DNA of 64,000 bases from Trichomonas vaginalis G3 (GCF_026262505.1 NC_067203.1:19635411-19699410), one strand, 5' to 3'; shown: positions 24,502-35,273, numbered from the stretch's first letter. Notes: generated by a model from the letters alone, not told the origin. Made by a program: numbers and translations.

Positions 24502-24783
24502 TCATAAAATTGGCACCCTTTTCCGAAACCAGAACTCATAAAAAAAATATGATGTCAAAAATACCAAAAATTTAAAAAACATGCAGAATAAAAAAAAAAA
24601 ATAGAATACGTATATGCAAAGATTTCTGGAAAGTCGTTTTTCCTTCATATTTCCTTTGGTAAATTTTTGACCTGCAATTACATTTAAAATTAAAAATGCA
24701 CAAGTCAAACCAAAGGTGATCCCACGAAGACCTAAACGATAGATTTCAAAATAAATAAGATAAACCGAATCAGCAGGATCCAA
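24502..24783 (-). pseudogene. Small membrane protein, unrecognised, probably broken at both ends
   Basis: The minus-strand frame holds two hydrophobic segments: GLRGITFGLTCAFLILNVIA and FYFFFLFCMFFKFLVFLTSY. A basic hinge (KGNMKEKRLSRN) lies between them, as in a two-span membrane protein. There is no ATG at the front; the frame is open upstream to a TAA, and only non-standard starts are available. Towards the 3' end another register reads KGCQFYDGSISAMKREWGS and SNPFRSFSKSSRISSATEYR, a plausible Ser-rich cytoplasmic tail, so a frame break near 24520 is likely. Family unknown. Confidence 0.4.
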
Positions 24784-25188
24784 ATATGAATGATATGATC
24801 TTAGTTTGAAAAGTTACTAAAAGATTTGTGAATTACGTTTTAATTTCCATAATTTCAGTCATAAAAATTATCTCTAGCCCATGTATACTTGTGTCGTAAA
24901 AAGAAAAGCAAATTTTTAATTTAAATCTCATTTTATTTTGTAAAGAAGATATAGTAAAGAGGTGTATGCAACAAGAAAAATGCAACAATTTATCTTCCAT
25001 AATTCAGCATATCTTCCCGATTTTCATCCCTAAATGAGTCATTGGAATTACGAAAGCAAGCAATATTTAATTCGAAATCTTTGTTGCCATTGTTTTCCAC
25101 ATGTATAATATAGTATTTTTCCCCTACTGATGATTTTCAATGACTTTTTGAATGATAAAGTTGAAATATATAATTTTTAAATTTTTTG
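24784..25188. other. Spacer, no gene seen
   Basis: AT-rich region between two divergently oriented genes. It probably holds both promoters, but I find no exact TCAYTTTYW initiator next to either start. Confidence 0.5.
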
Positions 25189-25901
25189 ATGTCTGATCAT
25201 GACATGCCCTCGAATAAATACAGCCAACTGAGAAGTGCATATAAATCTCACATTGATTTATATAATGCATTGTATCAGCTGAAAACGGAAAAAAGAGAAG
25301 ATTTAAACTCTATTTGTGATATGATCAAAACAAAATTAATTGAACCAGAGACATTGCTCCCCGAAGATATTATAAGATATATTTTGAATATAGAAATAGT
25401 AAAGAAGCTGCCGAACTTCTTCTTTCACATGGTGCAAATATCAATGAAAAAGATAATGAGGGGAAAACGGCTCTTCATTATACAGCAGAAAATAAAAATA
25501 CAGAAATAGCAGAACTTCTTCTTTCGTATGGCGCAAATATCAATGAAAAAGATAATGAGGGGAAAACGGCTCTTCATTATACAGCAGAAAATAAAAATAC
25601 AGAAATAGCAGAACTTCTTCTTTCGTATGGCGCAAATATCAATGAAAGACTTAAAGATGGGGAAAGTGTACTTCATTGTGCAGCTACTTTTGGTGGTAAA
25701 GATACAGCTGAACTTTTTCTTTCACTAGGTGTAAATATAAATGAAAAAGATAATGATGGAGAAACGGCTCTTTGCATTGCAGAACGTAAGGGTTTTAAAG
25801 AAACAGCTGATTTTCTTATTTTGTATGGTGCCAATGTTACTGAAAAAAAAAATAAAGATGCACAAAACAAATATGCATCCACTTGCATTTTGATAATTTA
25901 A
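25189..25901 (+). pseudogene. Trichomonad ankyrin-repeat protein, internally deleted and out of register
   Basis: ATG at 25189 opens MSDHDMPSNKYSQLRSAYK ... EDIIRYILNI, the N-terminal signature of a very large Trichomonas ankyrin family. In that family roughly 200 further residues separate this from the ankyrin repeats. Here the signature is followed at about 25390 by ankyrin sequence in another frame (SKEAAELLLSHGANINEKDN), so the middle has been lost by a deletion that also shifted the frame. About five ankyrin repeats follow and end at TAA 25899-25901. Two adjacent 99-bp units (25441-25539 and 25540-25638) are almost identical, meaning one 33-residue repeat was recently duplicated. A whole product is not expected. 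Confidence 0.75.
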
Positions 25902-26207
25902 CTTTTTTTTTGTCATGAATTTGCAAAATTTTGGAGCAGCAACATGAATGTGATAGCATGGAGCGCAGATGAAAATAATCATTTGTTGAACGAATGTTCA
26001 ACCTTTATATGGTTAGATTCTTTCGATTAATATCCTATGTCGAGAAACTTGCATTGCATGAATTAACTAAGTAATCACATTCATTTCATATCACATGACA
26101 TAAAAAAAATAAAATAAAACTTTTTCCGTATCAATATTTTTAGGACTCGCTGATTTTGAACAAATTTTAGTATCAACAAATTTTGAACAAAATTTTAGTT
26201 TTTAAAA
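25902..26207. other. Spacer, no gene seen
   Basis: AT-rich. TTGAACAAATTTTAG (about 26155) is repeated as TTTGAACAAAATTTTAG (about 26181) just before the karyopherin gene. No initiator match is seen. Confidence 0.5.
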
Positions 26208-29137
26208 TTGTCTTCAGATCTTGTTGATACGCTCGAAAATTTATATTTATCTTACGAATCAACAGAGCAGAAGGCCTTTCTTGAGCAAATTCAACAAATT
26301 GACGCAGATCCTGATTCATTTTTAATACATTTATATCTGTTACATCGTTCCCAAAACAATAAAGTTCTTAAAATATGCGCTTTGCGACTAAGCTTTTTGA
26401 TTTCTACATACATTGAACAACTTGAACCAGAAAAAATTCTTCAAATACAAAATTTGTTCATAGATTTGCTATACAAAACCAAAGATATTACTATTCTCAA
26501 ATTCATAATGGATGATGCGGCCGAATTTTTAAAGAAGACAATTGAAACTACTCCATGGAATGAAATTTTTATTTATGCAAATAAAATTATACAAGATCCA
26601 ACGAAATCACAAGTAGGACTTCACATATGGAACGAAATATATCAATTTTATACTTCAGATGATTCTAGGCAAGCTTTATTTCATATTTTTACAATTTGTA
26701 ATGAAATTCTTACATCTTCTACTCATCCAGATGATCAGAATGAAGCACTTAATTTCCTTCAGTTCCATCTTGTTCGGATTGAAGAATATCTTTCAGAAGA
26801 AGAGAAAAATATTGGCGAACAAATTATTACAACTGTTCAAAACGAAATACACAGTAATTTATACTCAAACCATAATGAACAAGAGTTAAACTCATACATA
26901 CGCATAGTTTGCAATTTAGTTGCTGAATCTCCAGAATTTATCCAAGAATCTAAGTCAGATTTTTTACAAATTGCAATTTCGGCATGTTCAGATGACTCCA
27001 TACCTATTAAATTGCGTATTTCCATGCATAACATCATTGAAGCTTTTGCTGAAATAATTGCATTAGAAAATAGAGAAGAAATTCCAATGATTATCAACAA
27101 TTCGTGCAATCTAGCAATAGAAGCATGCAGAAATGATCTCGATTACAACTTCCCTCTTTCATTTTTCTATGGTTTATCAAAATCATTCAGCGATGATGCG
27201 GAAGAACTGTTCCAAATCTTCATGCAGATTGTTCAGGAGCTTACAACTAATGATGATGGTGATGAATTGATGAAGACATGTTGCAAGAAAGTCTCTCTTT
27301 TGATACTTCGTTCAATTTCTGAAGGTTTTCAAAAATTATTGCAGAAAACATAAATATTATTTAGAAGTTGCATTGCAAAACGATATAGAGGATGATGAAG
27401 AGGTTGTTAACTCAATTGCAACGTAATTAGAGAAATTACAGATAATACTCCAGAATCATTGATTCCTTTTGTTGATGACATGTTGAAATACTTAGTATCA
27501 AGGATCAAACAATCATGATGCTTTGGTTGTTCTTGATAATCTCCTTTTTAAAGTCGAAAAAACACCAACAAACATTTCAGAAATGATCCAAATTTTGATG
27601 ACTGATATTGAAGAAAAAGATGATTTCGTGGTCGAAAAAGTCCTCTCCTGTATAACAAGTGGACTCCAACATTTCGATGAAGTTGATGAAACAATTTTTT
27701 GAAAGTTTGTCACCTTTTTTGTCAAAATTTTTCGAAAATCGGAAAGAAATGAAAGAAATTGTATTGGAATGTTATGGAAGATTAACAAAGACATGTCCAC
27801 AGAGTATCAAAGCACATCTTAATGAGATTGTTGACTTGATAGAAGAAAGTTTTTCATCAGAAAATTGTCAAATTGATAATTTATGTCGATGTATTGAAGA
27901 AATTTCTTTAGTTTTATGTAGATCGATTTCTGAATTCATTCCTGTTATTGTTCCTCCTCTTTGTTGTATAATACAGGATAAAGAGAAGTCAGCAAAAGAG
28001 GCTGCACCTTGTTTGAGATGTCTTTCGAAACTTTTTGGTTTAATTCCGAATGAAATGGAAGAATATTTACCTTTTATTGTTGATAACTTGAAAAAGAAAC
28101 CATTTGAAAGCTCCGCTTACGTTAGTCCTTGTATAGAAGGCATTGCTTATTGTATTGATGGTTTATTGGCTTTGAATCAAGATACTTCTTTTTTCATACA
28201 AACATTTTTACCTTGTATCAAAGGATATCCTTCGAAAGATTCATTCTTTGGGTTCTTGTTAATTTCTGGAACAGCATTCTCGTCAATATCCAATTTGACA
28301 CAGGAATTCTTCGATGAATATTTCGGAATTTTCATAGACGCTTTGAATTTGAAGTTTTTGGGATTGTTGAAAAGTGACACTTCAAAAGAAATTGATCCAT
28401 CATTGATTCATCCTTTGTTTTATGCTTTTAGTCAGTTTCTTCATGTTGCTGGTCCTGAATTATGTCTTCCATGCTTAGAAGTACTTTATAATACTTTACA
28501 TTCTCAACAAAATTGTTCAAGTTTGATGAGAATTTATTCTTTAAATTTATTGTCAAGATTTTGTTTGATTTGTCATTTGGAATCTGAAATTTATGATATA
28601 ACAATGAATGAAATATTCTCATTCTTGAATGTAACAGATAATGATTTGATTGTTCGAACAACTTTGCAATCTCTTTTTTATTTAGTTTCGACATCAAAAA
28701 CAAAAACAATTCAAAATATTGAGACAATTTATGGATTTGTTAGAAAATGTCTTGATAATTTTAACTCTCCGAAAGTCATAAGAAAAGCATCTGTTGTTCT
28801 AGCAAAGCTTTTGTCTGAATATAATTTTGATAATACAAGTGAACTTATTGAAGAAATGTTGGTTACAATCAATCCTGAATTTGATTCAGATGAAATTGTT
28901 GGTGAAGCAGAATTTTGTTTTTACTTGATTAAGAATGGATTTTCTGATGAAGAATTGGTTGCAAAAATAGCTTGTGAATTCTTGTCATCTATGGATTTCT
29001 ATATTTCACAAGTTTCAGATGAAATATACCAAGTAATTTTGCAAAAAGTCTCAACGTTTGATGAAGAAACTATAGCAGCAATTGTGAAATATAATCAATA
29101 TAAAATAGAAAAAATACTATCTCATCTTCAGAGGTAG
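26208..29137 (+). pseudogene. Importin-beta/karyopherin-like HEAT-repeat protein, frame-broken
   Basis: About 975 residues of alpha-helical repeat protein are encoded in two long frames (26208-27353 and 27659-29137) with a badly broken stretch between (at least three register changes). The N-terminus (LENLYLSYESTEQKAFLEQIQQID ... LKICALRLSFLISTYI) resembles the importin-beta N-terminal domain, and the rest reads as HEAT repeats (ECYGRLTKTCPQSIKAHLNE, APCLRCLSKLFGLIPNEMEE). Closest by length and style to importin-4/Kap123-type receptors, which carry ribosomal proteins and histones into the nucleus. The expected start is also lost: the sequence is AAAATTGTCTTCA where one T fewer would give ATGTCTTCA. 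These breaks may be sequencing errors or real decay. Downstream, AATAAAATAAA follows the TAG. Confidence 0.65.
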
Positions 29138-29264
29138 GAATAAAATAAATTGTTAAATATATGTTTGTTTATTCGTAATGACGGGCTGCAAGATAAATCT
29201 GTTTTTTTATATTTTAAATGTTGATGCATTTTCTCTGTTTGATTATTCATACTTTGTTATTTAT

Positions 29265-30105
29265 TATTCCTTCTTCTTTTTCAAGAAGTTCGATTCTTTT
29301 CATAATTAGTTCGATTTGATTTTCCATTGTTTTATGTTGCGTTTTAATTGTTTCAATAGCATTATCAAATGTCTCATTGTGCTTTTGAAGAGCTTTTACT
29401 GTCTCTTTAATTGTTTCTTGTTCCTTTTTAATTGTTTCTTGCTGCTTTTCAAGTATTTCGAAATGTTTTTATTTGTTTCATCTTGTGTTTTAATTGTTTT
29501 AATTTCATTATCATGTTTTTCATCGTGCTTTTCTAATATTAAAGTTTGATTTTGAAGAGCTTTTAATTTCATTATCATGTGTTTCATCGTGCTTTTGAAG
29601 AGCTTTTACTTTCTCTTTAATTGTTTCTTGTTGCTTTTCAAGTATTTCGAAACTTTTTTTATTTGTTTCATTTTGTGTTTTAATTGTTTGAATTTCATTA
29701 TCAAGTGTTTCATCGTTCTTTTCCAATATTGACAAACGATTTTGAAGCATTTTTACTTTCTCTGTAATTATTTTAATATACATTTTATGTGTTTCTGATT
29801 GTTTTTCTTGTGTTATAGATTGATTTTCAAGTGAGTTTATTCGTTGATCAGCTATTTCAGAATTTAATGTGGGCATTTTTGCCTTTATAATATCTACAAG
29901 AGTGGAGACAGAATTATTAGCATTTCTGGGGGTTTTAATAGGCATATTTGCATTGATTTTTAGTTGGGGCTGTTCGGGTAAAGTAAAAATATCAGATGAA
30001 TCTAATTGTACAATTTGTTTGATTGGTTTATTATCAATCTTCATCGGCACTAAATATTTGATAGTCATTATCAATTTTGTCGATATGATTTGCATGATTA
30101 TCCAT
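29265..30105 (-). pseudogene. Coiled-coil protein with internal repeats, frame-broken
   Basis: The minus strand starts at ATG 30105 (MDNHANHIDKIDNDYQIFSA) and changes register near 30040 to a 191-codon frame (NKPIKQIVQLDSSDIFTLPE ...). From about residue 95 it is a heptad coiled coil rich in E, K, Q and I (SILEKNDETLDNEIQTIKTQ). The unit EILEKQQETIKEKVKALQKH-DETHDNEIK recurs out of register further down, ending at about 29265, so at least two more frame breaks lie in the repeat tract. No membrane segment or known domain is recognised. Structural or scaffold role possible. Slippage in the A/T-rich repeats or sequencing error could explain the breaks. Confidence 0.5.
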
Positions 30106-30399
30106 CCAATACTGAGAGTTTTTTGTAAAAAAATTTATTGCCTAGCGTGGGAATATTTATGAATTGTGGAGAGGTCAACCAGGTTTCATATTATTATTAC
30201 ACATTATCTTAACTTATTCTATTATGAACTTTGCACTATTCCTTCCTTTCGCATCCACATTTTCAAATACAGTGAAATATCTAAGTTACCATAAAGAGAC
30301 ACTGTGAATGACGCTTGAGTTTTAACAAAAACTCGAAATCTTCATTTGAATTTGTTATTATTACATATAAATCCAGATAAAAATTAAATAATTGTTGTA
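30106..30399. other. Spacer, no gene seen
   Basis: AT-rich sequence between the coiled-coil gene start and the nested mobile elements. No feature is recognised; it should hold the promoter of the coiled-coil gene. Confidence 0.5.
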
Positions 30400-30553
30400 A
30401 ACAGAAATTCATCAAAAGTGACACCTCAGAAAAGCTAAAATATTGAATTTTTGGAACTTTTGATAGAGCACGTTTTTAAATATTAATTAAAGTAATGTTA
30501 TATTTTTGTAAAGATTCTTTTTAATAAAAAAATAAATTTTGAAGAAGAACACA

Positions 30554-31006
30554 AAATCTTCTGAAAAATAATATCACATAAACTCATATTATTTTCTAAT
30601 ATACAACTATTTTATATAAAAATCAAATTCAATGATCTTAAAAGCGAAGGATAAACCTCAAAATTTACGAATATAATGAGTGGGAATATAATGCTTATCT
30701 ATCATAAAACCATATGAAATATCAATTTTTGCTTTACGCCTAATTTTTGACGACAATTAGCAAAAAATGTTAAATGTTAACACTCAGTCCATTTGAATAT
30801 GAAAAATAAAATTGACTTTGATTAAATGTTTTTATTTATCATGCAATTCTTCTTGCGACCAAAGATTGAATAAAAGTTCAAAAAATAAGATAGCTTAAAA
30901 AATAATATACGGTAGTGTTTACTAATTAGATGAATAGTATATAAATTCTATTAAAATGGATTTGATCCAAAAAAATATATAAATTTGATCATAAATAAAA
31001 TCGTTT
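30554..31006 (+). repeat. Left terminal inverted repeat of the rve/DDE transposon
   Basis: Matches the reverse complement of 55193-55646 nearly base for base, from AAATCTTCTGAAAAATAATA inward to the TTTGATCATAAATAAAAT stretch; divergence begins at about 31006. Confidence 0.85.
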
Positions 31007-31104
31007 TAAATTACTTATTCATTTAAATTATAACAATTATTTTTGATTTTTATTTATCATCCACATTCAAATTTGAATCTTATCACAAAAGAAGGACCAC
31101 TTTT

Positions 31105-31743
31105 ATGACTACTGCCAAATCTATAAGCAGAGAATGGCTATTTGAAGCTAAAAGAAGAATAGAAGAAGGTGAATCTTACAAAAGTGTGGGAAAGGAAGTT
31201 GAATTGGAAAATGGTAAAATTAAATTGAATGTTGCCGAAAATACAATAAGAAGAGCATTTCAACTTCAAGAAATCGAATTACCAAAAGTTAGTCGCGGCA
31301 GAAAACCAAATCCACCAACATTTGAGCAAAAACAATTAATTAATTCTTGTGTTTCACAATATAAAGGAGGAATTTCAAAAAACTTATTTATTGATTAAAA
31401 GGTTTTCAAAATATTGCTCAAAATCCCGATTGTGAGAAAGAAAAAGAAGAAATTGCAAAAGAATTTGAAAATATAGAAGATTTGACAAAAGATCAATTTT
31501 TTGACAATTTACAAAAAATAAAGCATCATCAAGTGGAAAAATTTATGATGGAATCAGGTTTATCTTCAAAAAGAGATTACAAACCAGCAAATCCACCTAC
31601 CAAATATCGTGCCATATCAAAGAATTTGATATGGCACTGCGATATTCATTACCTTCACGGTAATGTTTCTTTTCCATTTTTTGCCATATTGGATGATATG
31701 ACACGTAAAGTTCTCAAAACTAAATTATTGAAAAACAAGTCTT
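31105..31743 (+). pseudogene. rve/DDE transposase, 5' half
   Basis: ATG at 31105 (MTTAKSISREWLFEAKRRIE) starts a DNA-binding region of helix-turn-helix type, followed by a proline-rich linker (SRGRKPNPPTFEQ). One frame change near 31400 separates this from the catalytic start, where WHCDIHYLHG holds the first catalytic Asp. The gene stops at LLKNKS because the Maverick is inserted at 31744, so the second Asp and the Glu lie 23 kb away in the right half. CCACTTTTATG at the start is one base off a trichomonad initiator fused to the ATG. As it stands the gene cannot make whole transposase. Confidence 0.75.
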
Positions 31744-31934
31744 AGTTAGTAAACATATCTTGGGTACGGCGGCACTGCGCGCCTCCTTACCATTATATGT
31801 GAATTTGACACTTTACGAAACCGCTAACGTATATTTTACAACACAAACGACAACACTAACTTAACCTTAAATATTTACAAAGCCACCAACCTCTTCACCC
31901 ACTAACGAACTCACTAATGAAAAAATAAACGTTC

Positions 31935-32219
31935 TCATAAATTTTCCTCAATATCTTCATCATCAGTGTTAACCCTATTGTAGTCATACTTGAAGTCATA
32001 AACTTTCTCTAACTTCTTAACGTACAATTTACATAACTTACCTTCGTCATCGTATGGTTTAATGATATAACTATTTCTATCTTTATACACAGTCAATGAA
32101 AAGTCAACTGGTCTCGGATGTATTTGAAAGAACATGTTATGCTCAGGAAGGAAGAATAAATGTTTAAATGTATGTTTGTTATACTGTGGAATTCGAATGA
32201 GTTGCTTTTGTTCTGTCAT
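31935..32219 (-). CDS. Inverted-repeat-encoded Maverick protein, 94 aa, left copy
   Basis: A complete frame (MTEQKQLIRIPQYNKHTF ... NTDDEDIEENL) lying wholly inside the left inverted repeat and duplicated at the other end. A small protein, basic and aromatic in front with an acidic tail; no domain recognised. It starts in the TATATAAATG context behind a T/A tract with repeated AAAATAAAATAAA on the plus strand. Being within the repeats, it exists twice per element and could be kept uniform by recombination between ends. Possible roles (terminal protein, end-binding, regulation) are guesses. Confidence 0.65.
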   Translation of the reverse strand: MTEQKQLIRIPQYNKHTFKHLFFLPEHNMFFQIHPRPVDFSLTVYKDRNSYIIKPYDDEGKLCKLYVKKLEKVYDFKYDYNRVNTDDEDIEENL

Positions 32220-32318
32220 TTATATAAAAATAAAATAAAAAATAAAATAAAAAATAAACTTAAAAATAAATGATATCACCACTCCCACACGTATGAAAAC
32301 ATAGCGAAAAAATAAATT

Positions 32319-32716
32319 TAGGTGAAGTGGTGAAATCTCACCTCTTTTTTCACCTCTTTTTTCACCCACACTAACGTTTTCACTAACGAACTCACTAATG
32401 AAAAATAAACGTTGTCAGAGGTGAAAAATAAATTTAGGTGAAGTGGTGAAATCTCACCTCTTTTTTCACCTCTTTTTTCACCCACACTAACGTTTTCACT
32501 AACGAACTCACTAATGAAAAAATAACGTTGTCAGAGGTGAAAAATAAATTTAGGTGAAGTGGTGAAATCTCACCTCTTTTTTCACCTCTTTTTTCACCCA
32601 CACTAACGTTTTCACTAACGAACTCACTAATGAAAAAATAAACGTTGTCAGAGGTGAAAAATAAATTTAGGTGAAGTGGTGAAATCTCACCTCTTTTTTC
32701 ACCTCTTTTTTCACCC
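32319..32716. repeat. Four ~117-bp tandem repeats with GGTGAA motifs
   Basis: Each unit carries AGGTGAAGTGGTGAAATCTC, CACCTCTTTTTTCACC and CACTAACGTTTTCACTAACG. Units begin near 32320, 32436, 32552 and 32669. The right inverted repeat has only two. Shorter versions lie in gene spacers of the same element. Confidence 0.9.
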
Positions 32717-32727
32717 TGTTGAATTCA

Positions 32728-33261
32728 TTACTTTATAACTCTCTTCCTTGGTTTCTTTTTAGTTGCTTTCTTCACGTCTGTCTCCAACTTGACTGTCTTT
32801 CTTCTTCGGCCGTAATGATACCAGTTACTTCCACCAGTCAATGGGTCAAATGGTCTTTCGTAAGGGTTTCCATACATTCCATAGGGACCATACGGAAGAA
32901 CTGCTGGTGGAAGTTGTGGAGAAGAAACATTTTCTTTAGTTCCATCGACTCTATTTAAATGCATTGTTTCACCTTTCATCTGGTCATTAAAGTCTTTTGC
33001 ATGTTTTGCAAACTCATCGTCCTTTCCTAAAGCATTTTCTGACTCAGTCGCAACCAAATTGGATGCTTTATTTATGAGCCCTATTTTATTTAATCTTAAC
33101 TTCTTTGCAACCCAGCCTCCAATCTTTCCTTTATTTGCGTCTAATGTCTTTGAAACCCTTTCTCCACTCATTTTATTTACTGCGTCATAAGCCCCAAGTG
33201 CTTTTGCTCCAAATGCTAATGCTTTTGTTCCCATTGCGCCTAAAGCTGCCCAAGCTACCAT
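32728..33261 (-). CDS. Maverick small Gly/Ala-rich basic protein, 177 aa
   Basis: Whole frame. The N-terminus is a Gly/Ala-rich amphipathic or membrane-like segment (MVAWAALGAMGTKALAFGAK), the middle is helical, then comes a Pro/Gly/Tyr-rich part (PYGPYGMYGNPYERPFDPLT), and the tail is strongly basic (KKATKKKPRKRVIK). This layout is typical of small minor virion proteins that bind DNA or disturb membranes, but I recognise no family. It abuts the next minus-strand gene (33262), suggesting an operon-like cluster of virion genes. Its last codons lie within the inverted repeat. Confidence 0.6.
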   Translation of the reverse strand: MVAWAALGAMGTKALAFGAKALGAYDAVNKMSGERVSKTLDANKGKIGGWVAKKLRLNKIGLINKASNLVATESENALGKDDEFAKHAKDFNDQMKGETMHLNRVDGTKENVSSPQLPPAVLPYGPYGMYGNPYERPFDPLTGGSNWYHYGRRRKTVKLETDVKKATKKKPRKRVIK

Positions 33262-33486
33262 TTACACCATATTAAAATCATCTCTCTTCAATATTATCTC
33301 ATAAAAGTTCTCGTTACTGGAGAAAGTCAATGAAACATAAGCGTTCTCACGGGCTTCGCCCTCACCGCTTTGCGGTCTATCTAACTTATTTCTTATATCA
33401 TCTATACGCTTCAAAATGTCTGAACAATTGCTAACATCTTCTACAACAGTTATTTCATCATGAATGACCTTCAAGAACAAGCTCAT
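33262..33486 (-). CDS. Maverick protein, 74 aa, unrecognised
   Basis: Whole short frame (MSLFLKVIHDEITVVEDVSN ... LKRDDFNMV) packed exactly between two minus-strand genes. No domain, signal or membrane segment recognised. The coding DNA includes a GC-richer patch (CTTCGCCCTCACCGCTTTGC). Confidence 0.5.
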   Translation of the reverse strand: MSLFLKVIHDEITVVEDVSNCSDILKRIDDIRNKLDRPQSGEGEARENAYVSLTFSSNENFYEIILKRDDFNMV

Positions 33487-34368
33487 TTAATATGCAATTA
33501 AAATCATCTCAATAATGAGTCCATCCTTTCCATCTTTAGGTAACACAACATCTTTCATTGAAGAAGGTTCAACAAGTCTTATGTTAAACTTACTGACAAA
33601 GTTTGTTATACTATAATGCTTCGGCGGCGAATACATGTAGTTTGAAAGACATAATATAGATTCTTCAGCAAATTCACTTATACTGGATTTTATAACAATG
33701 TTCTCACGAGACCAAATACCACCAATTGACAATCTTGTAAGCAATCCTGCTGAACCTTCTACTGTAAACGTCGATGGTAACATTCCACGAAGGTCATCTA
33801 TTGACATCTTTGAGTCACTGAATTTAAAGATTTTCTTAAAGCAATCGTCATTATCTAACCATGCAATAGCTTTGAAGTTTTCATTCGAATATACATCTGC
33901 TTCATTAAATGTAAATCCTGACTTCTTTGCAGAGATGACTTTAAAATCTATTGCATTTGTTTCAAAATTATATGCTATGCTAACTTCTGAAGGTAATGGA
34001 TGCCCTTCCGCAGTCAGTTGTTCTTTCAATACCATTTGAAGCTTTGTGTTAAAAACTTTCATGTCATCTCCTGTATCTAAGTTCACATACACAGCAACAG
34101 GAAAACTATCTTGCTTCTTTGTTTCATCATTATATCTCAAAACATTAAAGTTCTTCAATAATATTGTCCTTCCTGCTGGAATACTTCTAACTTGTCTTAT
34201 TTCAATAGCTTTCTCACCTCCTACATACTCTACCCAGTGTCTTGGATATTCATAAGTATACTGACTTTCTTGAATTTTGGTTGGTTTCATCATAACGTGT
34301 TCATAGTATATCTTTATACTCTTGTCAGTTAGACTCGGTGCTATGTTCTGAATATTTCTGACTTGCAT
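33487..34368 (-). CDS. Maverick capsid-associated protein A (penton/minor capsid candidate)
   Basis: I choose ATG 34368 (MQVRNIQNIAPSLTDKSIKI), not the longer open frame to 34455, because the divergent ATPase gene starts at 34385. About 293 residues, beta-rich by composition. It shares spaced motifs with the 285-aa protein at 49972-50829: W plus EKxIxI near the front, GIWxR in the second half, PxPxxY, and a C-terminal LPxDxKDxLxIE. The pair therefore looks paralogous. In Polintons, proteins of this size next to the ATPase are often penton-like minor capsid proteins; that role is an inference. Confidence 0.6.
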   Translation of the reverse strand: MQVRNIQNIAPSLTDKSIKIYYEHVMMKPTKIQESQYTYEYPRHWVEYVGGEKAIEIRQVRSIPAGRTILLKNFNVLRYNDETKKQDSFPVAVYVNLDTGDDMKVFNTKLQMVLKEQLTAEGHPLPSEVSIAYNFETNAIDFKVISAKKSGFTFNEADVYSNENFKAIAWLDNDDCFKKIFKFSDSKMSIDDLRGMLPSTFTVEGSAGLLTRLSIGGIWSRENIVIKSSISEFAEESILCLSNYMYSPPKHYSITNFVSKFNIRLVEPSSMKDVVLPKDGKDGLIIEMILIAY

Positions 34369-34384
34369 TTTTAATGGAGATAAA

Positions 34385-35273
34385 ATGAAGCATTTAATAC
34401 ATGATGTAGATGAAGACATGAATGAAACTACAGACAAACTTAACTCTTCTCTCATTCTTCCTTTCAGTAAGGACTATGAATTCTGTTCAAATGGTGTGTA
34501 TTTCTATTGTGGAAAGATGGGGTCAGGTAAGACATTTAACCTCATTCGTCATATACTCATAACAGAACGTTTAGGAAACTACTCTTACTATGACCAAATC
34601 ATTATATCAGCAACTTCAGACTCTATGGATTCAACAGCGAAAACATTTATGTCAAAAGTTCAAGCCTCTGTCGTTAAAGTTCCAGACAGTGAACTCATTG
34701 AATTTCTTCAACGTTACATTCGACGTAAGAGGAAATATTATGCCATCGTAGAGTTCATACAGTCAGGAATGCAAAAGACTTCTGAGGAGATGGAAAGAAT
34801 TATTGACAAACACCACTTACGTCAATACTCAGGAGTTTACGATATGAAACGACTTACAAACTACATTCTATCAAAACTTTCAAAATACCCCTTCAAAAAA
34901 GTATCCTTCAAACACTCTGCTCGTTTGTGACGACTTCGCTGGAAAAGGTTTAGTGTCAAAGCCTGACTCACCATTAGCTAACATCATTACTAAAGTCAGA
35001 CATTACCACTTAACTGTAGCAATACTTATGCAAACATGGAGGTTTTTAGCTTTAAACATAAAACGTCTCATAACTGACTTCGTTATCTTTCAAGGTTTCT
35101 CACGTTATGATATTGAACTCATTTGGAAACAGTCAGGTATAACATTACCTTTTGAAGAAATTTGGGAAGCATATAAGTCTCTCATCTCTCCTCGTTCATA
35201 CCTTGAGATTCATATCATGACTAATACCATTAAAGTCAAAAATATTCCATGGGAACGACCAACATTGTTTTAA
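34385..35273 (+). pseudogene. Maverick packaging ATPase (fossil, about one break)
   Basis: A Walker A motif, YCGKMGSGKTFNLIR, lies near residue 40, and a Walker B-type hydrophobic stretch ending in two Asp occurs in the second half, followed by a region with KVRHYHLTVAILMQTWR. This matches the FtsK/HerA-type genome-packaging ATPases of Polintons and adenovirus-like particles, which push DNA into the capsid. It starts 16 bp from the divergent minor-capsid candidate. Confidence 0.8.

Larger units (their letters stand above)
31744..32746 (+). repeat. Left inverted repeat of the Maverick
   Basis: The first ~50 bases are GC-rich (GGTACGGCGGCACTGCGCGC). It contains a whole 94-aa gene and four copies of a ~117-bp GGTGAA-rich repeat, against two in the right repeat; that difference explains its extra length. 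The inner edge reaches into the 3' end of the 177-aa gene. Confidence 0.85.

Noticed and set aside
25425-25982. Minus-strand ORFs over the ankyrin repeats
   Set aside because: Shadows of the repeated plus-strand ankyrin code (the same 33-residue period on the other strand).
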